Assembly: GCA_934047225.1 (NCBI GenBank)
Contig: OW203992.1
Span: 4,887,501-4,951,500, forward strand
Source of the DNA: Ypsolopha sequella
Lineage: Eukaryota; Arthropoda; Insecta; Lepidoptera; Ypsolophidae
Reading direction: 5' to 3'
Length of the DNA: 64,000 bases
A program made the translations under genes and the position numbers. Below, piece after piece: positions 34,603 to 46,484 of the stretch (position 1 is its first letter; each line of letters begins with the position of its first letter). Under the pieces are notes generated by a model that worked only from the letters and a program-made list of their open reading frames with translations, did not search any database and was not told the origin of the DNA.

Positions 34603-34740
34603 GACCGCCATTCTGGCGCGTGCGCAAAAATTGCGAAGGCAGAAAAATCGATCATTTCCGTAGAAAATCCCTTGTAAAATCACTCGAACTTTGCCGTAGC
34701 AAATTTTTTCGCACTTGCCAGAATCGCCGTCCTGGTCCTC
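34602..34740. mobile_element. Small MITE, 'aggaccgccattctggc' ends
   Basis: Imperfect inverted ends aggaccgccattctggc / gccagaatcgccgtcct. Single copy in the window. Confidence 0.55.
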
Positions 34741-34741
34741 T

Positions 34742-34876
34742 AAAAAGGCCGCTTTAGATTAATCATATTATGATTTCGTTCTAATGCCGTCTCTTTTGCA
34801 CGCGTGAAAAAACTCTGACTCCGTCCTAGTTTCAAGTAATTTTATGAGTCACCCAAGTCGGCCTTTTTAGATACCC
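34742..34876. mobile_element. Small MITE, 'aaaaaggccg' ends, copy 1
   Basis: Begins taaaaaggccgctttag and ends gtcggcctttttagat; a second copy at 60448-60552 shares 'gtctcttttgcacgc' and 'actctgactcc'. Confidence 0.75.
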
Positions 34877-34918
34877 AGGTCTTTGTTTGTATGAAAACAT
34901 TCTTGCATATTTGTGCAA

Positions 34919-35227
34919 ATGCACAGTGTAAATTATGGATATGTCATTTTCGTGTTGTAACAAGTGGCATTTTAATAACAGTTTTACCTTTTTAAAATCA
35001 TTATTTTATCCTGGAAAATGAGAATCCCAGCTGTTAATATCAGCAGCAAACAACAAGCTGTAGCTTCAAAACCTGACGTTAATCACGGTGGAAATATTCT
35101 GAAATGGAAATGGTTCTTTTGAAGCAAGTCGAGTAGAGTACCCGATGTGGAAATATTGTTTCAACTGTCGTGTCAATTACAGTACTGCATTGTAAAACCG
35201 TTATTTTATTTTAAATTATCAAACAAA
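34919..35227. other. Intergenic, nothing identified
   Basis: No supported feature. Confidence 0.5.
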
Positions 35228-35632
35228 ACGTCTTATACGAAAAAGTTTTAGCGTCCCTGTTACTCCATATGCAAAAAAAACCCTCAGTACGAGTGGGACG
35301 GATTCGTAGAAAAGTAGCAAAAAGTCGGTTTTTTATTATAACAAAATGTACTAAGCTATTTTGTCAAAAAGATTTTCAAGGAGACTTTACAAATACATAA
35401 TATCCACATTTTGAATGCAATTTCACAGTGAAATTAGTTAGGATTTTAGAATAACAGGAAAAAATTAAAAAAATTAGAGGTCTTTACATTCAATCGCGTT
35501 TTCCTTCAGTGAGAATCTTAATCAAATACTCAATAAACATTTACCTAAAAATGAAATACGTAGATGACGTTATAATGGAGTAAATGGATTCGAAAAAAAA
35601 ACATTTTCTTTTTGGTATCGCCTTAAATGACA
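35228..35632 (-). mobile_element. MITE family D, copy 4, inverted
   Basis: Right end at TTAA 35633-35636 (ggtatcgcc before it); the left end is degraded (tcttatacgaaaaagtttta). Closest to copy 3 in its variable half. Confidence 0.75.
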
Positions 35633-35889
35633 GTGGGCAAACTTGTATGGAAGTTGGTCCGCCAAGATTAAGATATATGTTAAATAAAAGGACATAATGT
35701 AGTCCTCAAGCAAGCAGAATCCTATAAAAAAAGAAATCTATTCGTTAATATTTTTACATTTGCAAGAGCTTTCGTCTGGGCCCCGTGTTAATTACAAGAA
35801 CTTAAAGTAAGGGAGGTTGTAAAACATAATTAGTCATATCTCGAAATCTCTCGGATAGATTTTGATGGAGTTTGGCTTGATTGTGGGCT

Positions 35890-36356
35890 ACATCCCATCC
35901 ATCCATCCAGCAGCTTAGTTCGTCCACTGCTGGACATAAACCTTTCCAGGACTTTGCCACTCCCGGCGGTCATCTTGGAAGAATTGCCCATACTTACACA
36001 CGCTGGGCAGGCGGGTTGGTGAGCGCGGTGCCGGAACCCTCGCACCAGTGACGCCGCTGCCCGTTACCAGTCTGTTCCATATAAGGCCCGGCTATTAGGG
36101 ATGGATATACCGCCATCCATCGGTCCCAGGCATGGTGGGCCTCCCCAGTGACGCCGCTGCCCGTCACCAGTCTGTTCCATATAAGGCCCGGCTATTAGGG
36201 ATGGATATACCGCCATTCATCGGTCCCAGGCATGGTGGGCCTCCTGGTTTTTAGCCTGTGAGTTGTCCTCTTACTCTCTCCCGAATCACTTCGAGGGGGT
36301 CTCCAAGTAAGATGGTGGCTCCTCCACAGTCGAGCCCGGCATCAGCTCTACCACCT
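35890..36356 (-). mobile_element. RTE-type tail / SINE, copy A5, with ~101-bp tandem duplication
   Basis: Longest A copy; the block from 'ccagtgacgccgctgcccg' to 'ggcatggtgggcctcc' occurs at 36045 and again at 36146. Ends upstream with 'tcagctctaccacctgtaa'. Confidence 0.75.
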
Positions 36357-36522
36357 GTAAAACCTGACCCACCTGACTACATTATGTCCTTTCATTTAAA
36401 ATATGTCTTGATCTTGGCGGCACTTGGACCGAATATGCACACTGTCATTTATGAAAACCATAGAAGAAGTGGTAAAAGTGTTTATAGCTGGCAAGAAGAA
36501 GAAATAGAAGAAGAAGTGGTAA

Positions 36523-36660
36523 AGTCGGCATTTTCCGCACTTATGCTATAAAAAATTATACGAAACTCGTGCGAGAAACTTTTTCTCGACTCGTGTGAAC
36601 TCACACTCGTCAGAAAACGTTTCATCGCTCTCGTATCGTAATGTACTATTTCACTACATA
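36523..36660 (+). repeat. Repeat family J, copy 1
   Basis: Blocks 'ttttccgcacttatgctata', 'acgaaactcgtgcgagaaac', 'cgctctcgtatcgtaatgta' recur twice in tandem at 57721-58043. Several short inverted blocks (actcgtgcgag) within. Confidence 0.7.
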
Positions 36661-39384
36661 GCATCATAAGGGTTAAGTTGCGTGTCTGTAAAAGCTTAAT
36701 TAAACCACACGTTTTACTGATAATATCTACTTAACAAGTTTGCTTTTGTTACAAATTTGTAGAAATGGTTTTTTTTAAATTTGCTTTGTAATTTTTGATT
36801 ACAATTTTCTTAAGAAAACGATTACACTTTCTCACTTATTCTATTCACATGATTGCAATTTTTTAAGTTTGGTTGGTGCCTTTTTCTTCTTACACTTATT
36901 TATACCCTACTTATATACTAACGGGGTTCCGTAATGTTTTGAGTAAACTGAGTTAACCAGTAGCTTAAAATTTAGTTGCAGTAAATGCACATCATTAACC
37001 AATTTTCGATAAATTTGATTAATTTTCGACGAAAGCAGCTTTCGTGCGGATGAAAAATCGCGAAAACTTTCGAGTTCGACTAATGGTCCGCAATTTGTTA
37101 ACAAATTAAGCGAATAAAAAGTAATTATCACGGCGTGGGCCTAAAAGGAGTAATAATAATACTTGAAAGTCTGGCGGAAACGATGAAAATACCGGAGCAC
37201 TTGAAAAATGTGGCAACTACATTAAAAATTGCGGGAAAGGCAGTGCAGCCACTAAGAAAAATGACTCGGCTTCTTCCTGACTGCTCTCTTCTTTATGAAT
37301 GTGGAAGAACCGAAAGCAGTCTGGTCGTAGCATGAAGAGATCCTGTCTGGGAGAAAAACGTGAGTGCGCAGGGTGTTAAGGTGATATATAACCATTTTCC
37401 GGGGTGTTCAACAACTTTTACTACAATGCCAACCCAGAAATCGCAACAAAAAAAACAGCTGTTTCATAGTTGATCGCGTAGGTAAATATTTAACTTTTCT
37501 ATGGAAAAGCTATCAGGAAGTTCAAGAAAAGGCCGAGTGCAGAAGTGAATGGAGAGGATTCCAACGACAAGCGCACAGTTCTTAAATTAAGGCGTATGAC
37601 CACGTTAAATAAGCAACTCGATGTGTGTCGGTACAAATATCAACGGAAACGACATTGAAATAATGTTCATTTCAGCGTGCTTTGAAAAGTGGCTGATATG
37701 ACAACCACTGCGTCTCCGGCTAGCGCAAAGTAGGAGAAAATAATACTTTTCACATGGACGCCATGAACGGAAAAAAATTTTGAACTTAATTTTTTTTTAT
37801 CTAAAAATTTCCTATAATTTGGTGAAATAATAATTAAAATCGCTTTAGGCGTTTGGTAGGAGTAAGAGAATTCTTGTGTTAATCATGTGAAACTTTCGAT
37901 GACTTTAGATTTTTTTTGTCAAAACTTACAATAGAAAAACAGTTTATGAAACTTAAAATTTATTTTTGACTCTATAATGCCTATCATATATTTTTATGAA
38001 AGTTTTTGGACCACCCGTGTTGGAGGAGTAGGCCTTCAAAGACAGGTCCAAATTGCAGTTGGCGTATCCATTCGCCTTAAATTGAATCGAATGGAACAGA
38101 ATATCAGTGGTGATTTTTTTGGATATTCACGGGTAGAACCACATGTTTGAAGGAAACAGGTTGTAAAATAGGTGCTTATTCCGATTACAGTTTTTAATGT
38201 CTCATAATTGGAGAATTTAGATTTATATTTTAGGTATTAAAAGAGGGTCATAATAATTTTACGAAAATGTGAAAAATATCATCTTTTACAAAACATAGAT
38301 ATTTAGGGTAAAATAGGTACTGAATGATAAAGTCTGGACGAAAATAAAAACAATTAAAGATACAAGATTTGAAATCGTTTTGACTTTATATTGTAAGATA
38401 ATAGGTTCCAATATTTCATCATTGTGTTCTAAACCACAAGCCATTAGGAACAGCATAAAACAATTTTTGCCGAGGTTAGCAACAATGGGAACAGCCCACA
38501 GCAGAATGTTTCTCACTTTTTTTTAAAACAAGTAATGTAAACATTATTAAAATTCCCGCTAGGAAGCGTGCATTTTGTGTAACAGACAGTTTTAAAGTGG
38601 TTTATTTTTTTTGTTCCTACATTGTTACCGTTTTGAATTTTTAAAAATAAAAGCAACTTTGTGAACAGAATAAAATTAATAAAATCTCACGCCTTTGATT
38701 TAATCTGTAATGTGGATCCGGACCATGATCGGACTGAACTGCAATCTCTTGTTTCAATGATAATGAGATTTACGAGGGTTAATCAATTTAGGCTAATATA
38801 AATTCTAAAGGAAAAACAATTAATTGAATATAACCATAAAAGACGAACGAAATTCTGAAAACAAACCAATTTAATAAGACTATGATTAGGAACAATATTG
38901 CTAGTGACAGGTGTCTTATACGTTTGGTGCAAAATAAAAAAAATACCGCAGAGTCCCTCCTATCCCCGCACCCTAAATCATTGAGCAATAACAACATAAA
39001 ATTGTTTGTACAGGAAAAACGAACAGGCAAACTAGGTAATTTCATCACAGGTTGGTCAAGGCTGTCAAGGCCATTAGTCAAGCTGATACTCAATGGGATA
39101 AAAACTACCCCCGAATGCGCCCCTAAAATCGTTCTGACTGAATTAACTGCCAGGCTAACTCGCGGTAGCAAAATGTTTTTCTAGCTATACTTTTCGAGTA
39201 TTATCGTATGAACAAAGTTTGATGCTGGTACTACATGAGATATTTCGCACGAAAAAAGTCCCACTTTTTTATGACTGTACACAACCTGCCAAGTTTTGCC
39301 AAGTCTGCCGGCTTTTTTAGGAGTAATGTTTTGTCCTTCTTCTCACAGTAACTGTGTCATGCTGGTACTCGATTAGATATAGTT
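36661..39384. other. Long intergenic stretch, nothing identified
   Basis: AT-rich. 37385-37510 loosely resembles 27350-27490. The frames at 38788-39184 overlap on opposite strands and resemble no family. Confidence 0.45.
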
Positions 39385-39970
39385 ACCCTTAATGAACCTT
39401 CGGTCTATTAGTACTGATATCTCCTTACGCCAGGGCCACAGCTTCAGGCTTCTGGCGGTGCTTCTTGCTGCGCTTCCAGGCGGTTTTTGCGACGGGCTTT
39501 GCCCTGCCACGACACCCGTCGGCGCCTTTGACCGCATCTGATGTATAGCGCGCTCGCTCGCTCAAAGCGCTCGACACTAGGTTCGTCCTGTGCGCTCGAT
39601 CACTGTTTCAACCGCCCGCCTCCCCGCACAGCGCCGTCCCGAGAGCGCAAGTCACTCGAAGCCAGACAAGGCACGCGAGCGGCGACCCATGGCCGGATCT
39701 ATACAACTTCATACATTTGTTATCTCCTCCGGCGCCGTCGCAAGAAGAACCGCTTGGCGCGCCTCTCGAAGCCTGAAGCTGTGGCCGACCGGTAACCTTT
39801 GATGTTAGTGCTCGATTCTGATCCATTTTCATAAATATGCGGATAGAGTCTGCTGGTTATATGATTGTTCCCGAAAGTACAAGTAAGTTGTAACAAGTAA
39901 GTAAGTAAGTTGACACGGTTAGTACAAGTACTAACAAAATTGTAAAAAATTCTTTTTAGAATTGAAGACA
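39385..39970 (+). promoter_or_regulatory. GC-rich 5' region of the LINE at 39971
   Basis: 39400-39800 is far more GC- and CpG-rich than the flanks, then an AT-rich leader with a short gtaa repeat (39890-39912) leads to the ORF. Its position directly before a full-length ORF fits the 5' UTR with internal promoter of a non-LTR element. Open frames inside (39541-39832) are on both strands and are not supported as ORF1. The exact 5' end and a target duplication could not be found. Confidence 0.45.
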
Positions 39971-42847
39971 ATGGGAAAGCCGCCTGTATTAAAGCTGGTT
40001 CATCAAAACATACAAGGCGGCTTTCTCAGCAAAATACTTTCAATCGAGTTGTTCTTAGAGGAATCAAAAACAGATATTTTGTGTGTAACCGAACATCATC
40101 TACATGAACATAATATGCATTTTAATGTTAATAATTTTAGTGTTCTTAGTTGCTACAATAGATTAAAAATACAAAAAGGTGGCTCCATGATTCTTGTAAA
40201 AAATAGTATAAAAGCAAAGGAAAGAAAAGACATTGTAAAACTTTCTGTAGAACATCAACTAGAATTAGCTTGCATAGAAATGAGTACATATATTATTCTC
40301 TGTGTTTACCGACCCTCAGGACAAGATTACAACATTTTTGAAAAAGCAATGGAAGAGGTTTTAAAATTATTATTTGATACAAAGAAAAAAGTTATTATAT
40401 GTGGAGATTTTAACGTAGATTTACTAGAAAAATCGATTATGCGCTCAAAATTATTACATTTATTCAAATCATTTAATTTGTCTAATGTGTTCTTAGAACC
40501 TACTCGAATTACTCGGGATACTGCGTCATGCCTCGACAATATATTCTGTGATTGTGAGTATTCAGACAATAAAGTAATCAACCGCTTGCAGTCCGATCAC
40601 AGTGGCCAAACTATAACCATTAAACAAAGCGTAAAACAACTGCCCAAAGAAGTCTTTTGCAGACCTATTACAACTCTCAAAGTAGATTGTTTCAAAGCAA
40701 ATCTAGAAGTTAAATTAGCACATTTTAATCTTCTCCAAGACGATCCAAACGCTCTCTTTACAGACCTTTTCAACATAGTCTCTAAAGAGTTCGAAAATAC
40801 GTTTAAGATGCAAAAACTTTCTAACAAAAGTAAAATCACCTTCAGTGACTGGGCGACACCAGGTATTTATAAAAGCAGAAATCATTTATACGAATTATAC
40901 GACATAAAGTCCTACAATAATAATGTTAAATTTACTGAATTCGTGAAAAATTACTCACGCATCTTTAAATTGGTGTGTTTAAAAGCAAAAAGTATCTACT
41001 TGAATAAAAAACTTAAAAGGTCCGATAACAAAGTAAAAACAGTATGGAACATCATAAATACTGAAACTGGGAAAAGTAAGAAACGAGATAACGAACTTAA
41101 GTTAAGTATTAACAATGAAGTCGTTACAGGAGATAAAGAAGTTGCGAATGCCTTTGAACAATTCTTTACTGAAATTCCTTCCTTAACAACTAAAGATTTA
41201 AATTCAAGCCCTAGGCTTGCGCAGGATCTTTTAATAGATCACGTACCTCAGTGTCTTTCTGTATTTGCTTTTAAACATATTAATTCATTAACTGTAATTA
41301 AAGCATTTAAATCGCTTAACTTGAAAAAAACCGAGGACTTATGGGGCCTATCTGTGAAAGTTATAAGTTCTGTTATTGATTTAATAGCTCCTTATTTGGC
41401 ATTAATTTTTAATAAATGTGTAGATGATGGTATCTTTCCTGACTTAATGAAGTTTAGTAAATTGATCCCCCTTTTTAAATCAGGCGACCACGGGGACCCT
41501 TCAAACTATAGACCTGTGTCAGTTTTACCGGTATTGAGTAAGGTTTTTGAAAAAATAGTTTTTAATCAATTGTTATTTCATTTTAATTTAAATAAGTTAC
41601 TTCACTGTGAACAATATGGATTCACTAGAGGGATGTCAACCACAGATGCAGGAGTTGCTTTAGTTAAGCACATTTTTGATGCTTGGGAAGAAAAGCAAGA
41701 TGCATTTGGTGTATTTTGTGACCTCTCGAAAGCCTTTGATTGCGTTAATCATGAAACACTCTTATGTAAATTGGATCACTACGGAGTGAGGGGCAAATCT
41801 TTGGCGTTATTGAAGTCATATCTTAGTGATCGTATTCAAAAGGTAGACATTAACGGGGTAAAATCAAGTGGAGCATTAGTTAAAATGGGTGTCCCGCAGG
41901 GTTCCATATTAGGGCCCTTGCTGTTTTTAATTTACATAAATGACCTTCCATATTTAGTTAAAGACTTAACGAAGATAGTATTATTCGCAGACGACACGTC
42001 ACTTATTTTTAAAGTTAATAGACGTAAAGATATCCTGGACGGCGCGAATACAACTTTATCACTGGTGCTTGATTGGTTTACTGTAAATAATTTAGTTTTA
42101 AACGCAAAAAAGACAAAGTGTATAAAATTTACGTTACCAAATGTAATTCAAGTGGATGGTAATTTGCTTTTGCAGGGGTCCAAGCTGGAGTTAGTTAACG
42201 AAACAAAGTTTTTAGGCATTACGGTAGACTCTCGTCTTCAGTGGGGTCCCCACATAGAAGCCCTATGTGGTAGACTTAGTTCGGCCGCATACGCTGTTAG
42301 ACGCATAAGACAAATTACTGATGTAGATACTGCTAGACTAGTCTATTTTAGTTACTTTCACAGCATTATGTCATACGGCATGCTGTTATGGGGTAGAGCC
42401 GCGGATACAGACGCAGTCTTTGTTTTGCAGAAGAGAGCAATTCGGGCTATTTATAATATGAAGCACCGGGATTCATTAAGACAAAAGTTCAAAGAAATTA
42501 ATATATTAACGGTTCCTTGTGAATATATTTACCAAGTCCTTAGATATGTCAGAAAAAATGTTGAGTCTTTCCCAAAGCTTGGTAAGCAACATTGTAAGGA
42601 GACCAGAAATAAGCATAAACTGGCTTTTCCAAAAATCAGACTCGCTAAGGTGAGTACCTCTTTTGTAGGACATGGTATAAGATTTTACAATAAACTTCCA
42701 AAGGAGGTCCTTACTTTGTCAGAGAATAAGTTTAAACTGTATATTAAGCAGGGCCTATTGAAAAAGGCATATTATAAAATAAATGAATATTTGGATGATG
42801 GTGAAGCATGGTGTTACAGTGATAATGATACTCGTAGTAAGTTATAA
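39971..42847 (+). CDS. Non-LTR retrotransposon ORF: AP endonuclease + reverse transcriptase (jockey/CR1 group)
   Basis: 958 residues from the first ATG after an in-frame stop (39932-39934); an upstream TTG is not needed. Endonuclease: HQNIQG near the start, TEHHL, YRPSG, GDFN at residues 145-148 and SDH at 208-210. RT: NYRPVS near 515, QYGFTRG, FCDLSKAFDCVNH, VPQGSILGPLLF, then the catalytic FADD at residues 672-675, followed by KFLGITVDSRLQW and a thumb/C-terminal region with LQKRAIRAIYN. The domain order and motifs fit the jockey/CR1 superfamily. No stop or frameshift is present, all catalytic blocks are intact and the 3' tail is TTTGAA repeats, so this copy could be competent. No ORF1 was found; it may be lost or the family may lack it. 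Confidence 0.93.
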   Translation: MGKPPVLKLVHQNIQGGFLSKILSIELFLEESKTDILCVTEHHLHEHNMHFNVNNFSVLSCYNRLKIQKGGSMILVKNSIKAKERKDIVKLSVEHQLELACIEMSTYIILCVYRPSGQDYNIFEKAMEEVLKLLFDTKKKVIICGDFNVDLLEKSIMRSKLLHLFKSFNLSNVFLEPTRITRDTASCLDNIFCDCEYSDNKVINRLQSDHSGQTITIKQSVKQLPKEVFCRPITTLKVDCFKANLEVKLAHFNLLQDDPNALFTDLFNIVSKEFENTFKMQKLSNKSKITFSDWATPGIYKSRNHLYELYDIKSYNNNVKFTEFVKNYSRIFKLVCLKAKSIYLNKKLKRSDNKVKTVWNIINTETGKSKKRDNELKLSINNEVVTGDKEVANAFEQFFTEIPSLTTKDLNSSPRLAQDLLIDHVPQCLSVFAFKHINSLTVIKAFKSLNLKKTEDLWGLSVKVISSVIDLIAPYLALIFNKCVDDGIFPDLMKFSKLIPLFKSGDHGDPSNYRPVSVLPVLSKVFEKIVFNQLLFHFNLNKLLHCEQYGFTRGMSTTDAGVALVKHIFDAWEEKQDAFGVFCDLSKAFDCVNHETLLCKLDHYGVRGKSLALLKSYLSDRIQKVDINGVKSSGALVKMGVPQGSILGPLLFLIYINDLPYLVKDLTKIVLFADDTSLIFKVNRRKDILDGANTTLSLVLDWFTVNNLVLNAKKTKCIKFTLPNVIQVDGNLLLQGSKLELVNETKFLGITVDSRLQWGPHIEALCGRLSSAAYAVRRIRQITDVDTARLVYFSYFHSIMSYGMLLWGRAADTDAVFVLQKRAIRAIYNMKHRDSLRQKFKEINILTVPCEYIYQVLRYVRKNVESFPKLGKQHCKETRNKHKLAFPKIRLAKVSTSFVGHGIRFYNKLPKEVLTLSENKFKLYIKQGLLKKAYYKINEYLDDGEAWCYSDNDTRSKL

Positions 42848-43505
42848 TTTAATTAAATAGTATAATTTCTTAACTTATGATTCCTCTAAGGTGTAAACAT
42901 TAATTGATTATAGACTGTAAAAGGAAAAGGACTATATGAGACAGGTAGACAAAGATATATATGTTTTTCTTTTTTTCATTAACCTGAATTCCTACTGTCT
43001 TGTATTTTCTTATCCCTTGGTTAAAGTAGATATAAGTCATATATTGTATAGTATAAGTTTTATGTTGAAAAAAAGACATGATCTTGCTAAGTTTCTTGCC
43101 CTTCTTCTTAGCAAGACTAATCGAATGGGCGGAGGTAGGCATGTATTTATATATGTAACCTATTAGTATGTAGTATATAGGATGGGATTTGGTCGGCCGC
43201 CTGGATTCGTGCTGGGGGCTCGGTTGGTGATCACTGAACCTTGTTCCTGGTCCCTGGCCGGGTCTCCGGTATGGGTTCGGGCGGCTGATTGGATTTTACC
43301 TTGTATAATATATATTTTACCTATCATTTTAATCGTAAATATATTGCTACATAAATTAAATAAACCTTTAATTTAGTTCATGTACATTTATTATTCTATT
43401 ACATATATTTTCTTTATTAGATTAAATTTGACGTGTAAAAAGTGTATATATCTATACCTGCTTTGCAAAATAAACTATTTGAATTTGAATTTGAATTTGA
43501 ATTTG
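42848..43505 (+). mobile_element. LINE 3' UTR ending in (TTTGAA)n
   Basis: Contains a GC-rich block at 43182-43290, then 'tttgacgtgtaaaaagtgta', an AATAAA-like signal and four to five TTTGAA units (43478-43505). The last ~85 bp recur at 50763-50846, which proves the family's 3' end. Confidence 0.8.
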
Positions 43506-44031
43506 AGTAAATTTAATTTGGACTGTACACTAAACTCTATAGCCATTGACATACTTACTAAAAATTTATTTATGTGTATCCACATTGACAATACAAAGAC
43601 AGTAATTTTTTTACATAATGATGTTTTAATAAAAACAAATAAACTGTCCCTACATAAATCCCTAAAAGGGGGATAAAAAAAGGGGGCTAGTGGTTTTTGG
43701 AGTGTAACTGAACAGTCAAACACACATTCGCCCCCTCCCTTTTTACCGATTATTATGAAATCAAATATATTTATTTATGTAATGTAGGTATTTAAACTTA
43801 TTACAGGTCGGTTTTAATGTAATATAAGTAATTAAATAATCTTCATGTATGGGTAATAGTTTTATGTAATAAATAGTAATATGGGGAAAAACACACGAGA
43901 CATAATAAAGGTTGGGCTTACTTAAATAAAAAAAAATACACTTGAACAAAATTAAAATATAGGTATAAACCCAAAGGTGGGTATTCTGTCCCAACGTGAT
44001 TGATATAGAGTAGGCCTATCAAACCATACGT
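43506..44031. other. Intergenic, nothing identified
   Basis: No supported feature except short G/C runs at 43665-43690. Confidence 0.5.
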
Positions 44032-44035
44032 AACT

Positions 44036-44801
44036 AGGTATACGTAAACAAAGACATAAACATACTTGGTTTGCTGTAAGACATTATTGGAAAATTCATG
44101 GAAGTGTATTATAATTTGTTCCCACAGAACGATTAATAGTTTGTTCCATTCTTTGAAAAATAAAGCATGCTTTTTAGGATCTGCAGATTACCTCGAAATT
44201 TTCTAGCAACGTTCAGCAAATAGTGGGACAACAAAATAGACGATTATACCGATTAATGACGTAATGTCACTGCAAAATAAGAAACATACGATATGTGGAG
44301 CGCAACTAGTCCCTAACTATTACAGCAATTATTCACAGAACTACTAGGCCGGCTGGGCCGAAACTCAATAAGTCACACGAGGTGAGAACAGTTAGTCTGC
44401 CAGCCGCTCGCCTCTAACTATAGGTATACGTAAACAAATACATAAACATACTTGGTTTGCTGTAAGACATTATTGGAAAATTCATGGAAGTGTATTATAA
44501 TTAGTTCCCACAGAACTATTAATAGTTTGTTCCATTCTTTGAAAAATAAAGCATGCTTTTTCGGATCTGCAGATTACCTCGAAATTTTCTAGCAACGTTC
44601 AGCAAATAGTGGGACAACAAAATAGACGATTATACCGATTAATGACGTAATGTCACTGCAAAATAAGAAACATACGATATGTGGAGCGCAACTAGTCCCT
44701 AACTATTACAGCAATTACTCACAGAACTACTAGGCCGGCTGGGCCGAAACTCAATAAGTCACACGAGGTGAGAACAGTTAGTCTGCCAGCCGCTCGCCTC
44801 A
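44036..44801 (+). repeat. Recent tandem duplication, 386-bp period
   Basis: 44036-44421 and 44422-44801 are aligned at a constant 386-base offset with about five substitutions, roughly 98-99% identical by eye. The unit has no ORF; it contains 'actaggccggctgggccgaa' and ends 'ctgccagccgctcgcctc'. Confidence 0.92.
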
Positions 44802-45744
44802 GAATTATGTGCAAATCCGCCATATTTATGTGAGCGTAGAAAGCGCCGCCGTTTCTAGCCAGTGTTGCTAACTTCTTTTTGTTTTTTTATTTATTTTAAC
44901 TCCAAATAAAAAGAAAACCGGCCAAAATACCACTGCACAATACGAGTGGAGCTGTAGAAATATTATTTTTATATTTTGTTTTATATCTTACTATATTTGA
45001 ACCGTGTATATGTGTATCACCGTTTTTAAGATATAGCTGAAACAATTTAGGTGGTGAAAATGCTATTTTGTATGGAGTTGGGGACCACCTTTGGGTTTTT
45101 TATTTTTTATTTGACCCGGTAGATGCCAAAGTGACATAGTAACAATAATCAACTCAGATGAAAACACACATCATAATTGTTATCTTTGAGCAAAATATAA
45201 AAAGACGAGAAACTTTTAGCTAGACAGTTCCATTTATCGGTAAGTAAGCCCTATATTTTTACTGCAAAATAATAGTTAAATATACATTAAAGTGAAATAA
45301 AATACGCATTTTGCTAAAGGTTCACACATTTGGCGGTAGAAAAAATGGAATCAGAAGATTCGACCTGGCCCTGTACCTGTTGTGTATGTATAAACGAAAG
45401 GAACCAATAATTAAGGGGCTGCACAATGCTAAAATTTTGTCCTGCTCTAACACTTTTGTTTTCTAACTGTCTATCCTGCTCTAATCAGATCCCGCGCCAG
45501 CAAAACTTTAGTTATTTTGAAATCGCGTAACATAAATAATGTAACATAAACATGAATGAAAATTTGTACAAGGGCGAGCTTATTTCTAAAGAAATTTCTT
45601 CCAGACAACCTTCAATGTGGTGAAAAGGTAGTGAGAATGGTGGGCAAATAATTGTGCACAACTTTAAAAACAGAAACTTAATAGAAAAAAAAAATTATGT
45701 ATGAGCAATAATACATGCATTAATAAATACATAGTATGCCTTAA
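44802..45744. other. Intergenic with a family I repeat copy
   Basis: 45410-45530 resembles 23447-23560. 44910-45120 (aaaccggccaaaataccact .. tttgacccgg) looks like a separate repeat but has no partner here. Confidence 0.45.
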
Positions 45745-45865
45745 TTAGCTTTTTATTTATAATTACACAAAATAACTTGAAATATATATAATAAATAAAA
45801 GAAAATTATAACTTGAAATTTCAAGTATATATTTCAAGTTATATTGTGTAATTATAAATAAAAAA
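45745..45865. repeat. AT-rich palindrome
   Basis: Arms 'tttttatttataattacaca' and 'aacttgaaatatata' are repeated inverted, one 3-bp difference; a smaller palindrome (aacttgaaatttcaagt) sits in the centre. Confidence 0.85.
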
Positions 45866-46484
45866 CAATAATACATGCAAATATACATATACTTTTACAT
45901 ATATAATTTGTTAAGTTTGTTAAGTTTATGTTTGTAAAGCCGCTTTTTAAGTACGGTGTTACGTACAAATTACAATCAATAATAATACACCGCAATGTTT
46001 TTCATACTTATAGCGCCAATATTTAAAATTTTAGTAGCACCTAAACCTGGCAACACAGCTTCTAGGCATTAGAATATATATTCATTTTAAATTCACACAC
46101 TTACCGTAAAGTAAACTCATACAGGAATTTCATGGAGGGTAGATGTATTCACCAGGCTCTTTAGTTATTGTGTCACGTACCGAACCAGCATTGGATGAGG
46201 GAAAAGGTTTATTTGGACTAAGTAAACAGTATTTTTTTTTTACTTTTCTTCGGTTTATTTCAAAAAGGCAAATATTTATAGCTAAGACATACATACCTAC
46301 GTAACTGAAAAGCTATAAGGTCAATACAATGGGGATCCACAGGCAAAGCTAATTAAAGATGGCGCCAGCATAGGTCTGACCGATAAATAGTACGGTCCGG
46401 CTAGGTCAAACTTTATTGTTTTGTGTGTTCTGGGTTTCTTACTGCTTTTCTCCGATATATCCCGTTTTTTTTTTTACTTTCTCT
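45866..46484. other. Intergenic, nothing identified
   Basis: No supported feature. Confidence 0.5.

Larger units (their letters stand above)
34063..34918. mobile_element. Outer MITE containing four further nested elements
   Basis: Inverted ends of about 36 bp: 34063-34093 (atgcaagaatgttttcatac..) and its complement at 34882-34916 (..gtatgaaaacattcttgcat). Between them lie the palindromic dimer 34102-34602 with its hAT MITE, the element at 34602-34740 and the element at 34742-34876. Confidence 0.75.

Noticed and set aside
39541..39832. Four overlapping frames before the LINE ORF, candidate ORF1
   Set aside because: They occur on both strands, are under 85 codons and contain no zinc-knuckle or coiled-coil pattern; GC content explains them.
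39935..39961. tttttag just before the LINE ORF, read as a splice acceptor
   Set aside because: A single short motif in AT-rich DNA; no donor or transcript evidence. Kept only as an open question.
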